From Triops longicaudatus (taxonomy: Eukaryota; Arthropoda; Branchiopoda; Notostraca; Triopsidae), in NCBI GenBank assembly GCA_022885665.1, contig JAGQDJ010000044.1:372632-436631 (forward strand): a stretch of 64,000 nucleotides of DNA, in the 5' to 3' direction. A model generated the notes under the pieces. It did no database searches and was not told where the DNA came from. It was given only the letters and a program-made list of their open reading frames with translations. This document shows, one piece after another, positions 36,491 through 49,870 of this stretch; positions within the stretch are counted from its first letter, which is position 1; each line of letters begins with the position of its first letter. The position numbers were made by a program, and so were the translations under genes.

Positions 36491-38724
36491 ATGAGACTAG
36501 GAGCAACTTTATGTAGACAGCATATTGATCGCTGGTTCAAAAAAAAATGGGAAGTCGCGTCGCAAAGAAAAATAGTGGACACCGGGGCAAAGGAATCTTT
36601 ACAAGCCAAAGGAATTAGTGTAGCGGATCCCCAGGACCTGTTAAATGTTGAGTACAGAGAGAAGCAAAAGTATTTTTTCTAATTCGATCTGTACAATATG
36701 TTTATAATTTCTGAAATGTTATAGAGTAGAAATTATTGCTGATGGCGGTTTTGACCCCTCGGTACTTCCGAAGAGTCATCCTAAAGATAAGTCACATCCC
36801 AATTGGCACGACGAGGTGTGTTTTACCTACAACAGTCAAGCGGATCTTGTTGGAAAATTGGAACAAGCGCAAAACCTTACCCATAGTTTAGTCTTTAAGA
36901 ACCAGTTACCGTTGCAAGCTTCAATAGACGAAGATCTCAGTTTCGAACACGATCAAGCACAAAAGTATGCATTACAAAATGGGTTCTAAAAGCTGATAAT
37001 TTGTTGTACTAATCATAGAGCAGTTATGTACTCAAAATTATTCGATGCCCATCAGGAAAAGCTCCCTAAACGCAAAGATCCAAACAGACTTTACTGGAAC
37101 TTTGCCAGAGATTACGGAATTCCCAAATCGCGTGCTAAGTATAAACTACAAGTTACTAAAATATTGTATTAAAATGGTGGTTTCTTCTTCAGTCAAACTT
37201 TGATCTACAAGTTTTTGGAAATTTGTGACAAAACGTACACCTTCTCAGAACGCAGGCCGATCCCGGTTCAGTTATTCCCGAAAGTCACTGTTCATTCAAG
37301 TCTGCGTCATGGCGCAGACTTGCTTCAGTTTTCAGTGGAAACTTCTTATCTCCTTACAGCTTCCAAGGCTCTACAACCAGTTGCTAGCCCCGATCAAGTG
37401 TCGCAAACGGTCTCGGAAAATCTTCCCAACATATATCCACTCAAGCATACTGTCGCTCTGAAACAGGAAAATGTTTACGAGCTTCAGGACACGCTGAGTA
37501 GGTGTAGCCATTAGTGTTCTAAGCATAACATATTTTCCTTGTTAGCTGTAGGTAGCCTTGGCGATCAACTCGTCCACACCGCATTTCTCTATCAGGACAA
37601 ACCAGATGACGCCGTGTCTGAGACGGGAGAAGCTGAAGCTCACGCCTTAACGCAGTCATTTGCAGTAGCCGTGGCTCAGGCGAAGAAACTTTATGGCGTA
37701 AGTATTGTCACTGAACATTGTAGCTTCCTAGTAATCACAAACTCCGATTGTGATGATTTTGATCATGTCTACTGAAGTTCCTTGAAAAAACAGAGACCCC
37801 TCTTTGCTCAAGGATTAACATTTATGGTTGATTCAACTTCGCGTGTTATGAAATTCCGCATAGGGTACAGTTGCTAATTGGCACGTGCTGTATTTTCGGT
37901 GCCCTCAAGTAAGCGTGGGATAGGGCAACGGAACGTCATCGATTTACCTCGTAGGAAGTAATTTTCGTTATAAACACTCGGATGTGGCGCTGTGTTGATA
38001 TATCTTCTTGCTGGCGTTTATTCTGTCAGGCTTGTTATTTCCTTCACTACGAATGCATCCTACATTTTCTATTTATTTATTCTTAATGGTTCTTTAGCCA
38101 CAATCTCTTGATACCAGGTTTCTTCTCCACATGCTGAGCGCAAAGAACCTAAGAAATGTCTTGTGTAGTTTGTACTTCAGGTGTCTGAAGATGTTTCTTT
38201 TCCTTCCCTTATTTGAATGCTGCATCTGAGAGAAATACCAAAGCACCCTTTCCTGAGGAAAAACGTTTTTCGCCGCGTCATTCTCTGCAGTGCCATTTTT
38301 CACGCATTCAAGTGCCCTTGTCAACAGGGCTATTGATTTGTAATTTAAAAGCCACTTGTCTCGACGGGGTCGCACAACTCGCGACGTATATGAAACTTCT
38401 ATTTCTCTTGCATACAAAGATAAAATAGTAAATGCTTTAAACTGGCTTATATTTTTTCGTCCCTAGGATGTTGAGCACTTACCGAGTCCACTTGTCCTTA
38501 ATTGCGTTCACACCGATGGGAAACATTATTTGTTTGGCGTTTTCCAATTGAACAACATGAAACCCAATGCGAAAGATAAGAGTGCGCCGAAAAATCTTTT
38601 CTGGTTCCAAGATCCCGTCCCGCTCTTTGACGTGTGCGAACTCCAAGCCGGGAAACCAGCACTAGAAGGTTACAACCCAGTAGTTTTGAAGAACTTGCTG
38701 AATATGTATAGAAGTGGTTTCTGA
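36491..38724 (+). CDS. MRPL37: Mitochondrial ribosomal protein mL37 (MRPL37)
   Basis: Animal-specific protein of the mitochondrial large ribosomal subunit. Exons: 36491-36669, 36725-36964, 37019-37138, 37193-37497, 37546-37697 and 38467-38724, giving 417 aa (human 423). Recognised by the C-terminal half: SVGTDGR-like CVHTDGKHYLFGVFQLN, then NLFWFQDPVPLF, and ALAQARLLYG-like VAVAQAKKLYG. The first three introns all split the codon after its second base, and the phases agree throughout. The N terminus is rich in Arg and Lys with few acids in the first 20 residues, which would suit mitochondrial import (inference). The last intron (769 bp) is the only long one. A candidate AATAAA lies at 38849-38854. 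Confidence 0.9.
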
Positions 38725-38848
38725 GATCAAAGAAATATATGGAACTTTTGAGTAATTGAAATAGAATTCGGTCGGTGTTTCAATTCTTTGATACATTTTT
38801 TTTCGAGTCCCAGGTTTGCTCGTTCTTCCAGGTCAGTTAGTAAAGCGT

Positions 38849-38854
38849 AATAAA
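38849..38854 (+). terminator. Candidate polyadenylation signal of MRPL37
   Basis: AATAAA 125 bases after the MRPL37 stop, on the right strand. Confidence 0.45.
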
Positions 38855-39929
38855 AGGGGTATCCTCTTTTTTGTTTCGGACGTATAGGATGGACGTATAG
38901 GTTTTACATAAGTGTGTTATAAAAAGTCGAAGCTGACTCACTCACTTTCCAGGAGTTGACAATGGCCAGTGCGTGTGACAAAGTGACCAAGTCTCTTTTC
39001 GAGGACTGTATATTACTTTTGACTTCCCTTGCCAAGCCAAACGTAAAAAAAAAAGAAAAAGAAAAAAAAACGCCGTTTGACGAGTAATGGGAACAGCTGA
39101 GAATATTAATAGGGGCTGATAATTAATTAGGGACAACTCAGCGTGATCGTGTAATTTCAGAGAATGGAAGAATAGAATGAGTATTGCTTGGTAAAAAGGT
39201 TAGGATCAGGCTTGGCGTTGATTTGCACTCCAGATTAAGCCTATTTATTGGTGCGTTGAGGAATTGGTAAAGTTCGACAACTCTTTTTTATATAGCCAGT
39301 TGAACTCGTGTTGGATTTGGTATCAAGTGGTAGAGATGAACTTAGAAGGGAGTTGGATTTTAAAGCTATGGGATTTGTTTGTCGAAAGAAAGATGGCAAC
39401 TCCTTTCTAGAAATTTCAATATGAATCAAGTTAACATTTTCACCGGGAGCCTATCACGCAGCCCGTCTATCCTTTTCACTTTAGAAAGAGGTAAAAGCTG
39501 AAATGTGCTAATTAAGGTAAATAAGGGGAAAATAGGATGTAACGTGTTATAGACTGCCTTCAATTTAAGCTTCCAAGAATGTAGAAGTCCATCTTTGGAA
39601 ACGGTTATTTGTTCGGAGAATCACGGTGGATGTCTTTGAGAACCTCATGCTTTTGAGATACTATGAAAAAGTTATACAGTAATAAACGAGGGCTCAGTGT
39701 TCTTAAAAAAATTAAACTTTACTGTAAATTGTTGCAAATTTGTATGCAAATGCATTTAATGGCTTGTTCAGTTCCTTTGCTAGGAATTAGACTTTGACTT
39801 GAACTTGTAGAATAAGTTGGTACGAAGACTTGGAACTGGAATTTCTTTAGCTAAAAAAAGACTAGGACTTGGATTTACAATTTCTTACAACGGAGCGAAA
39901 GGAGTTGAAATTCTTCGTTGAACCGCTTC

Positions 39930-39977
39930 GGGGGGGGGGGGGAGAACCCTAACCTCTCCCCCTGGCTACAGGCCTGG
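39930..39977. repeat. G-run repeat relic related to the 26777 element
   Basis: G13 (39930-39942), then CTCTCCCCCTGGCTACAGGCCTGG. The end CCTGGCTACAGGCCTG matches 12 of 16 bases of the reverse complement of the 26777 element's start. One end only. Confidence 0.4.
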
Positions 39978-42443
39978 AAATAAGGGGCTATCTTCAGTAA
40001 TGAAAGCATTGTCAGTTTTCCCCATCGTTGAACACGATGTATTCACACAATTTTGGCAAGAAAGCGTAAGTCTCGTTAAAAGTTTCGTGACATTCATTTT
40101 TCACAGAAAAATGGTAGGAGTAGAGCTGGCATTATGTGTAACCTTTCGGATGTTTTGGTGTTTGGATTGAGGGTCCTGTTTTTTTATTATTATTATTTTA
40201 AAGAAAACGCTACCCAAACATGCAGACAAGAGCTTCCAGAAAAATCTTCGAGCATTCTAAATTATACTGCCAAGCGCGGTATAACAGTTCTAAAGGGAAA
40301 GTTTTTATTTTCGCTTGAAGAACTTTTTGTGTCCGTTTTTTCATATTTTCCGCGGAGCATATTTGATTTCACAGCTCATATACTATAACAGCGAATAGGA
40401 AATCCAGCGTAAAGTAGAGCTCTGGCAGCTACAACTAGAAATTGCAAACGTCTGTCAAGATCTTCGTATTCCCATAAGCCACGTGGGCTTTTTCCTCGCC
40501 TGGTTTGGGCCAGCTTGACAAAGCCGCTGAATCACCGTCACAATCACATAAAAAATCGTGTCGAGTAGTAGTTTGCGGATTATATACGCGGAGTAACAAC
40601 CTGGATCTCTTCGTTTTTCTTGCTGACAGAGACGAATCGTACCGGCCGAACTGACGACTACCTCCAAAGCTGTATGTTTATCGAACGACAGACAACCTTC
40701 CCATTTAAGACCTCTTACCGACCTGCCTTACCGAATAAAAGAACCCTAATCTGCTCACGAAAGTACTTTTGAAGATGAGACATCAGGTCACCATCATTGC
40801 CATAAAAGGAAAGGAAACGTCAACAGGGGCATAGATGTTCTTTTTTTCCTGCCTCTTTTATACATTTTTGCTGAATGGTAACATTTGGCCTTTTTAATCA
40901 GACATCGAAGTTAAGTCTACTCTTAAGATTTCAGAGTTTTTCTCCCAAAAGATCGTGCTTGTATACAGTGATAGGGCGCGCAAAGACTAATGACTCTCGT
41001 ATGCTCAGGTTTCGTGCCTTATCGCAAATTCTGTAGCTTTGTCATCCGTAAACTTCACTTAGTACTTGATTTTTTTCTTACTCCTCTTTATGAAGCTTGC
41101 CGCCTTACGGGTATAACCTTTCCGGAATTCATTGAAAGTTAGAAATTTCGAGCTCATAGTAAACGTCAACAAAGCCAAGAGCTAACTTAGTTTTCTGTAA
41201 CGTGTTCACCCCGAAGCGGAGCAGAGCGAGTTCGCGCTCATATCTGCAGAAGCCCACCTTGGCTTGGCATCTGTATTACTCTAGATCAAATTTATCAAGT
41301 GTAGTACCGTAAAACATCCCAGACATTCTTAAGTGTTCTACAGCTTAAAATAGTATAGCTTCTGCATGGAAATACCTGCTCGAGAAAGAGCTTTAACCCG
41401 ACAGTGCATACAATAGTTATTTTGTAGGCCAATCTCAAGCGTAGTGTTAGAGATCATGCATCTATAAATTGGTTCTCAAGGTTCTATTTAGCATCAAGCA
41501 TTATCACAGTTTGCTTCAACTTGCCTGTGTGCAAAAAAAAAAAAAAAAAGAAAAAAAAGAAACAGCACAAAGAAAGCTGTACAGGAGTTGCTATGGCTAG
41601 AGTTGACGTATCGTGGTGACGCCGGTCCTGTTTCAGTTAAGTGCCCGGAGTTCGACGTTCCGAATTCCGCGTCGACCAGCTCACACTCAGTCCTAGTTCA
41701 ACCTTTCTTTCGTCATGACCTATCTTGAAGCTTACAAACTGCTATGCTAATCCAACTCGATTGGTTAGAAGAACTTGGTTAAGGCTCAATAGAACGATAC
41801 AGTTTCCAGTGATTACGTGTCACGATAAAAAAAAAATCGAACATTGGATTCCATTTCTGCTGTCGTTGATAGTGGGTGAAGTGACTGCAACAGGTTGGCA
41901 TTACCACTTCGATGTCGGAGAAATATGAGACAAGAAACATTACTCGCGCAGTCAGGATTTCTACTAGATCCCATTTGAATGAGATTTTGCCACAATGCAG
42001 CGCGAGGTAAATTCACAGATATTGAAAAGGCGCGCACCCACGTGTAAAATAAAACTAAATTTTCCAATATTCTTTGGAAACATGAATAAGTAGGATTTTT
42101 TCCTTTACGCTTAATTCTGGATAGAGTGCCGTAGCTGTTGTTCGTAACTCTTGCGTCCCAACTACAATCTGATCCTCCCTCTCCCTTATCTCCCACTTTC
42201 TCTTCCTTTTGGCTTGTACGGACTTGGGATACATTTGCCAATGGGTTATCTCACCAGCCCTGTTTCTTTCACGAAATTAATATGTTCTCTGTCGACCCTT
42301 TTTCCTGGTAAAAAACAACAACACACCAGCACTGGCATCACGAATTACGCACTAGAACAATAGGTATAACATAAAGTTACGCTAACACATGTTAGTCCGT
42401 GAACGATTTAATTCCCTTGTTACCCGATGAATAGATTCGGTGC

Positions 42444-42500
42444 TGTAGTTTAGCGGTTAACAGATAAGCGTGACACCCTCTTGGGTGTGGCTTGGAACTC
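42444..42500 (+). other. tRNA-like relic (SINE-type)
   Basis: TGTAGTTTAGCGGTTA resembles a tRNA D arm with box A. The hairpin ACACCCTCTTGGGTGT (42473-42488) sits where an anticodon arm would be. TTGGAACTC then loosely recalls box B. The stems are irregular, so this is not a working tRNA; a tRNA-derived SINE head is the likeliest origin. Confidence 0.25.
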
Positions 42501-45083
42501 GTTTGCTCTTTAGAGCAGGTCTGTCCGAAAACGTTAAAAACAAACAGCTGAGTTGCACAGACGTAGATTAGCCACAAATGTCACTGGTCAACCACGGGTA
42601 GTTAAAAACAGGGCGTAGTACCTGTTTGTTAAAAGAAGCGTATAGAAGAGCGACACTGCATATAGGAAAATATGAAAAAAAAGCCTTTAACTAAACACTG
42701 TTTTAGCAGAAGGTTAAAAGGCGGACCGATCACCTGTTGAATTCTAAAAGCTTTTAATGTCCGCGACGGGCTCCTTTCTTATCTTTACTCGGGACGTTTC
42801 AACTTCCCGTGAGTAATAACCTTACTCATTATCGATATCAATTAGATCCCACGCATGCACTTAATTGTTAAATAGTCAAAGCTTTTGTACGCGAGGGTTG
42901 CGTTTCCTATCCATGCGTGTCATAAACTTCGGAAGTTGCACCAAAAATGGCACCCAGAGGCGGGGTCTGGGACGGGTTGCGGCGGGCGATGCTCTCAAGG
43001 TCCACCGACCTTTCAAGGGATCACCAAAGCTTAGCCAAAGCTTTGTGTACATGGTCGACGGTCAAGATGACTAATACAACCGGCAAAGGTCAAAGTCCGA
43101 AAATTTGGACAGTACACACAGACTCAGCGACATCCGAGCTGATTTGACGTTTGCATCTGAATTCGTGCATCTGATCAGAAAGCTGAAAAATTTGTAGTAA
43201 ACTGAAACGCAGAACTAAACAGGAATAGGTCTTTTTCTGTGGTTAAAGCATTTTCGGTTGGATTAAATCCTGTGTTGCTGCCTCACGACATGTGAAGTAA
43301 ATCTTTTAGTATTCTGCATTGAATGCGTTGATTTTCTATCCATTCAAGCCAGCAAAACAGAACTCTTCAAGTTTTACTTTACGATTCCGCAGTAGCGCGG
43401 AGTTCGGTCAAGCTTCAAGAAAAACCCTACGGCCTTAAACTAAACCAATTCTTTTTTTTGGTACACGAAAATGCCATCGTCTCAAAGAATTCAGGATACG
43501 GTCTGTGACCTTTGAAGAGTGAAGACCGCACTGTCCGTTTTGACTCACTGGTGTAAACCAAACTGAAGGGCCTATCGAAGGTTTGAATTTCGGGTAAGTC
43601 TAAGCAAATTCCCCTTTTCCCATTCCTCAGAATCAGTACCACCAATTGCTCGAGAGATTCATTTCATTTTGGTATCTAAAAGGTCACAAGTCAAATAGAG
43701 TACTAATTATGTGCTCTGAATCACGGACAATTCCAATCTCTTGCCACGGCTCGTTGCGTTTTTATTTCCTTTCGTGTAACTTCTTTTTCATTCAAAAGCT
43801 AACTTGGCAACTCTATTTCTCTCCAAGCTCTTCTGCTGGTACAAGATCTCTGAAGTTAACCTTTAGCTATTGGCTACGGTAGCCCGCCGATTCATGATTC
43901 TCAGTGACTTATAATAGTGACTCAGTTTCCCTTGGTTTTGACAATTCTTCTGGCTCATCTTCCTTCAGCTGGTCAGTTGGCAACACAGCCAAGACTTCCA
44001 TGACCAGACAACACGGAAAACCTTTGCCGTTTTCGTGACAACGACTTGCGAAGAATTTCGTGGAGAGAAGGTGATTGCTGTAAAAGGCTTTAAGCTAAAA
44101 AAAAAAAGGAAAACGAGATACAAATAAAAAATGGATTTATTTTAGATAATTCCTAACAGAAGAAGCAATGATAAATTACTACACAGTTCAACAACCTAAA
44201 CTGACAAATTTATTGATTGCCTCCGGTGTTCCGTGTAGTGCGAAGTAAGACGCTGGGCTACAAATGGTCACATACTCTCCAATCAGACATATCTAACAGA
44301 TTGCAGCTCAGTCGCTCGCAGCCCCTCTGGCACAGTACAGTACGAAACTTGAGCTAACATAAATCTTCACGGAGGCTTGCAAGGAGATACCGCCGAAATA
44401 AGAAGATTGCAACGGGAAGACCCAAGGAGCCAATGCTGCGTCATAAGTCATTAACTTTCCTTGCCTTGTTTTTGGCCTTTGGCTTGCAATAATTGTACAA
44501 AAGTACGAAACTTTGGGGCGTTTCTCACTGAGGGAGCACTCAGGAGACTCATAGACCTGTCATATCTTTTTCTTTACTTTATTACCCGTTTCCCCCATAG
44601 AGAAATGTGTAACAAATAACAATATTCTTAAATGTACACAATAATGATATTGCTCAATGAAAAACGGGAGCAAAAACTTGTCTGCCTGTTCGTGTCGCCA
44701 TGTTCAATTAAGAGCTTAAAACGTCTGGGCCGCACTGAAAGAAAAGCTTCAACCGTAACGACTTTGGCTAATGCATTTGTTTGTCTTCTAAATGAATTCC
44801 AGATAAGAGAAAAAATATCAAGCCTCTCTTCAACAAGCAAGTGCCTTCGACAAACAACTGTCTGTTCGTGAAAGTTACCAACGCGTCCCACAACACACAC
44901 ATACCACTTTATGCTCTGTCCTTGCCGAAGTACTCTACTCGTAACAACGCCAAACTCTGGACTTCCGCTCTCGAGTCACCTTGATAAAAGGCGAAACGTA
45001 ACAAGACGTTCCACAAAGCTCAAATACACAACTTTGGGTGGCTCGCTGAAACGATATTGACCAAAATAACTTGATTAGTGAAA

Positions 45084-48000
45084 ATGAACGATTGTGAAGA
45101 AACCGACAGCCAGACTTATTATGATTATATCGAGTTCGACGAAACGACCGATTCTCTCAATGGTGCGTTTCTGGGAACAGGTACCTCAGCTTCATTAGGC
45201 ATACGGTGTTCCAGCTTGACCTCTTCGCAAGGCAGTCCTAGCCTGAGCGGTGTAGTGTCGTCTATCAGTGGAGTGGCAGCCATCTTCCGCGGGGCGACCA
45301 GCAGCGGAGGAGCCGGAGGCAGCAATGCCAGCCAAGGTGGTAGTCATCATCATTCGCGGAAGCGATCGTCCCTTACCGCAGGAAGCGGAGGTGCAGGCGC
45401 ACGGTATCTCTACGGCGGCGTTCGGCACTTCTTACGCCGGGCGTTAAAGGAAGTACAGTTTTCCGGTAAGTTCCGTTTACACAGGCCCCTGTTGGCACCG
45501 TTGGCATTATTAGTTTGTTTTCTTCCATTCCCTGATGGCATGATGACATCCGTTTCTGAAAAATTGTTCTCTTTCTGTTTTGTAAAGACAAAAAGAGACC
45601 CATAAATGGGCATGCAGCTGGTTTTTATGCGGCCTTAAAAAGCTGTAGAGTGAGCGTAGAGTCCTGTTTCCGCACCACAGTTCCTATTGGATGTCCGTCG
45701 TCCGGGGAACTGGAATTACTTTTTCTGCTTTTGACAGCTCTTTCCCCCAGAAAAACAGATAGGTTATCTTGGGGGTCGCCGCAGAGTTAACTTGAAATGG
45801 GCACCGAAATAGTCTTTCTGACCGGGGGAATAGTCAAGTTCGAAAGCAATGCGTCCAATTTTGACTATTTGCGTGATACCACATGCAAAGCCGATGGGCG
45901 TAAAATGCCATCCTATCAGCCAAGAGGAGTCACATTAGGGAAATGAAAGGTTCGTGCCTAGTTTGAATCAAATTGAAAACTTACATACACGAGGTGAGAG
46001 GAGATTGAATTTAGTTTCACTTCACCGGAAGGTGAAAAAAAAATTGTCCAAACCTCGTTTTCGAAGACTCCCACAGAGCTAAAATGTTGTTGAAATTCAG
46101 AATAATTCCAGCGATGACAGCGAGACAAAAGCAGGACTGCCAACAAGATTCGAGAATATTTATTCAAATCTGAGCGATGGCAGTTGATTCACCGTAGAAT
46201 TTTACTTCAAACATGCTCCGAGTTGAAAAGCAAACCTAATTGAATTTTGAGGATCGACCCCCGCAGTTTCACTGAGAGACTTTCATGTTCAGTTGGCACG
46301 TGTCTATGTTACTGCAAACAAGCAGCTTCTAATCCCGTTTGGTGAGTAAGAAATCCCTAGATCGGGAAGTTAGATAGCCACTGAGACATGCAACTTGAGA
46401 AGTACGAAAAAGGAGAAGCTATTTTCAAAACGAAGGAATTTCGTAGTTCCTTTTGTCCTTTATGTACCACTTATGCATGATTCGTGACGTACTCGGTATC
46501 AAGCAAATTGCCGGTCGAGCGGAAGGATTTATAAGGAAAATACTTTTTTTCTGCTTTTCCTCGTGATGTAGTGTAGTCTGAGCATTGTTAAGTTGAAAAC
46601 ACGTTTTCCGCATCGTGCGACAGAAAGCGGCTTACTGAAGAAAAACCTTTCTAATAAGCGTTCACATTATCGAGCAATGCTGTAGGCCAAAGTGCCCCTA
46701 TTTTGTCGATGTGGCATAAAACCAAAGAAAGAAGGTATAGAGCACAAGAGATTTTAAGGCCGGATCCCAGAACGACCCTGTTTCAAAGACGCCTATTCAC
46801 GGATCAACGATCAAAGTCATAACACTCTACACGGGATCACGTATAATTACCACAGCATAATAACTTTGAAATGCACGACTGGCCGAAGACCCTTCTTAGC
46901 ATTTTTGTCTCTTACAGTTCAAAATTCTGCTGGATCAGAAAGAGTCTCCATGCTGGTTGATTTTATCTTGCGAATTACTAAATTATGCAGATCAATTTCA
47001 TAACAAGAGCTGATTCGAGCTGTTCTTCAAAATTAAGTTAAAAATAATAATACATTTATAAGAGATTTTTTTCCATTAGAAAGCTTTAAAAAGTATTTAT
47101 TTTCACGCTCTGTTTTGTAATGGTATGTAACTTCGGATAAATGCACATGGTTAATCTACGAGACAAAAATTCGAGAAAGAAGAACGCCGGAAAAGTACAC
47201 GAAATGCCAAAAAAGTAGCTTACACTTAAAATCAGGCAAACATTCTTCCTTGTTAACGAGATATCGACTAAACGCACGCTTATGTATGTCAGAGCTCATG
47301 AACACTACACAGTGTCCTAAGAAAAAATATTTATAAAGAAAAGCTTGCAATCACTTAACTATTTAATTCTGCAAATCAAGCATGCATTGAACATTACTAT
47401 CGCTTCAACAGTACGTTTAAATTAAACACTATAAACACAAACATACGAGTAAGGATCATGAAAACAACTGAACAATCAAGCGTTCTAGTCGACAATTAAC
47501 CTCAGGTTGCAAAAATTAAAGCTATTCGGAAATTTAGGACACCAGTATCTAAACTTAGGACAGCCTTCGTATATCTTAAATCTGTAAAGCAATGATAGAT
47601 AAATTAGGCAAAATAAAACTTGCAACGTAGAGATGACCATGGTTATTCTACTTGATTTATTTTTTCTAGTGAGCCACACGATCGACGAAGTCGCAGCAAG
47701 TCCTCATGCTACGCGACCTTCTAACTTGGAGTCCTTGTGCGAAGCCACCCAATTAACTAAACAAGATGTGAAATCCTTCTATCGAGCGTACAAGCAGGTA
47801 CTGGAGACTAACTATACTTCCCTAACATTTGAACTGCAACTGCATGCGTTCAACAAGTTTGGCACGTTACCGGAAACTTAAACCGAACGTTCCTCCTGTT
47901 GCTATCGTAAAGGTCGCAAGTAATTTGACAAGCTTTGCACCTCAACAACAACACGACAGGATCGAGGTTGCCATTTGATGACTTACTGTGACAATATTGA

Positions 48001-48997
48001 GTTCATATATGCTTGAAAGAGGCAAGTTGGGATTTATGATTGATCTCCCGGAATTTTGGTCTCTCACAGGAATGTCCCAATGGGATGGCAAGTCGTGAAA
48101 ACTTTCGAGAAGTGCTGAACAAGTTCTTTCCCCAAGGAGGTAGCTAACTCACAAGGCTCAGCACTAATAAAACAGGTTACATTAAAACTCTGAGTTTTCT
48201 TTTCCTTATTGTCTATAGAAGGTTCCCAGTACGCGTCGTACATCTTTAACGCCTTCGATGCGGAAAGAAAGGGCTTCGTCACATTTGAAGTAAACAGGCG
48301 ACTACACAGCGCAAAGCAATATACGATCTTTTTTCCCCCCGAAACACGCAGGATTTCGTGAAGGCATTATCGATGCTGTCACGTGGATCAGCGGCGGACC
48401 GATTACGTTGGGCCTTCGCCGTCTACGATGTAGATGGGGACGGCTCCATCAGCCGCAAGGAATTGCGAGACGTTATCGTGGCTGTCCATCGTCTGGCGGG
48501 GTACAAGTTAGCATGTGTGAGTCAAAGCAGCACTTACGGAACCAACAATAGCGGCGATACCAGTACCCTAACGCCTCAAAGTGGTCCACAGCGCGCCAGA
48601 AGCTCAAAACGAAACCCAGCGCCGAGTCCCAGGCATACTAGTAACGAAAATGAGAGCCATCATGAGCACAGTCATAGTCAAACCCGAGACGAAGAAGTCA
48701 TCGAACGACAAGCCGACGCTGTCTTTAAGGTTCGGTTGAATTGCTCACCACAAGATTCCAACCCATACCAAAAAAGCTAGAAAGATAAATATTTTTTCTA
48801 TTTTTTTCTCTTTTTCAGAAACTCGACTTGAACCAAGACGGCCTCATTACGGTGGACGTGTTTGTTGAAGCTTGCCTACAAGTAATTGCGACGTTTTAGT
48901 ATATAATCAGTATAAAAAGCTGTTTTTAATGAGTTTTTTCATGAAACAGGATAGTACAGTTATCGAGTCGCTCAACCAACTTGGATTGCAAACATAA
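45084..48997 (+). CDS. KChIP-like EF-hand protein (Kv channel-interacting protein family)
   Basis: Neuronal calcium sensor family, KChIP branch; KChIPs bind the Kv4 N terminus and set channel gating and surface expression. Exons: 45084-45465, 47670-47797, 48070-48139, 48219-48289, 48352-48729, 48819-48881 and 48950-48997, giving 379 aa, against about 220-270 in vertebrate KChIPs. Residues 1-127 are a Ser/Gly-rich N terminus without Met-Gly, so no myristoylation site. KChIP signatures: ECPNGMASRENF (dead EF1), FNAFDAERKGFVTFEDFV (EF2, poor ligands), LRWAFAVYDVDGDGSISRKE (EF3, canonical loop 243-254), then EF4 DLNQDGLITVDV (346-357) with Val instead of Glu at loop position 12. A polar Ser/His-rich insert of about 50 residues separates EF3 from EF4. 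DREAM/calsenilin-type nuclear roles are also known in the family. Intron 1 is 2.2 kb. TTAG lies four bases before the start ATG. Confidence 0.92.
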
Positions 48998-49843
48998 ATT
49001 TTGGTAAAGGCTCATTGGACTGACACGACAGCGATACGTATAGACTATAATTTGCCGAGCATCAGTATCCCTAACCTGCTTCATTAAGACATCGGCCATG
49101 TCTGCGTTTGTCCTACTACATAAATTCCAGTACAAGAATTTAAGCCAAGGGACTTACTTGGTAGTGTTCTTTGTTCGTAAAAAAGACATTGACCCAGTTG
49201 ATTAATAAGCTCCTTTTTTTCTCTCTCACGTACTTTACACCTCCTTGTACCCAAAAGGGCAACTATGTTTTTCGTACCGTAACGAGTCAAATGAACACGA
49301 AGTCAGAATTTTCAAGAAGTACATCCTGCTTCAAGATTTCTAGGGTACGAAGGGCTTGGGAGATGAAATGATAGACTTCCTGGTCTGACCGTGCAGAAAT
49401 AACTGAAACGCCAAAAACAGATCGTAAAGATGCTGGGAATGTGCCAGAATAAGTGGTTGGCAAAAAGGGCTTTTGCCAGTGTACAGTAATATTCTGCGTG
49501 AAGAGTTGTCATGACCATTTGTTAACGTTTGATACGACATTCGTCCAAGACGCACAGATCGTAAGCCATTTGCGTAACTAAATGATCCCCCTGGTCAACG
49601 TGTAATGGATGATACATATCGATATGTTTTGGCAAATCCTATAAAGCCCGTATAGTGAACGCAGACATTTAGAGACCTTTTATTGGGGTTGTAAAAATTG
49701 ACTCATAACGTAATATACGGAAGTAGCTATCCTGTGATTAACAGATCGCGTGCCTACAGCTTTTACGCTACATAAAAATCCCATAACTTGCTGCACACGA
49801 GTACCGCTACCAGTATTTCGTGCCGTGACCGATGATTACCCTG

Positions 49844-49870
49844 CCACATTGCTAAACAAGAGCAATGTGG
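49844..49870. repeat. Perfect 10-bp hairpin, 7-base loop
   Basis: CCACATTGCT (49844-49853), loop AAACAAG, AGCAATGTGG (49861-49870). It is not the histone 3' stem-loop. It lies downstream of the KChIP-like gene, no known link. Confidence 0.6.

Larger units (their letters stand above)
38725..45083. other. Intergenic, MRPL37 to KChIP-like gene
   Basis: Same-strand interval of 6.4 kb. No gene recognised. It holds a G13-containing repeat relic (39930-39977), an A17 run (41533-41549), a tRNA-like relic (42444-42500), a 142-codon minus-strand open frame at 41813-42241 of unknown meaning that lacks an ATG at its 5' end, and a GC-richer patch near 42940-43060. The KChIP-like promoter should lie at the right end. 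Confidence 0.5.

Noticed and set aside
41813..42241. 142-codon minus-strand open frame
   Set aside because: No ATG at its 5' end, no recognisable motif, no splice context; kept only as a note in the intergenic entry.
45125..45613. Antisense open frames over KChIP exon 1
   Set aside because: Shadow frames of a GC-rich coding exon that has correct phase and donor on the plus strand.
49844..49870. Histone-type 3' stem-loop
   Set aside because: Stem and loop sequence differ from the conserved histone element and no histone gene is nearby.
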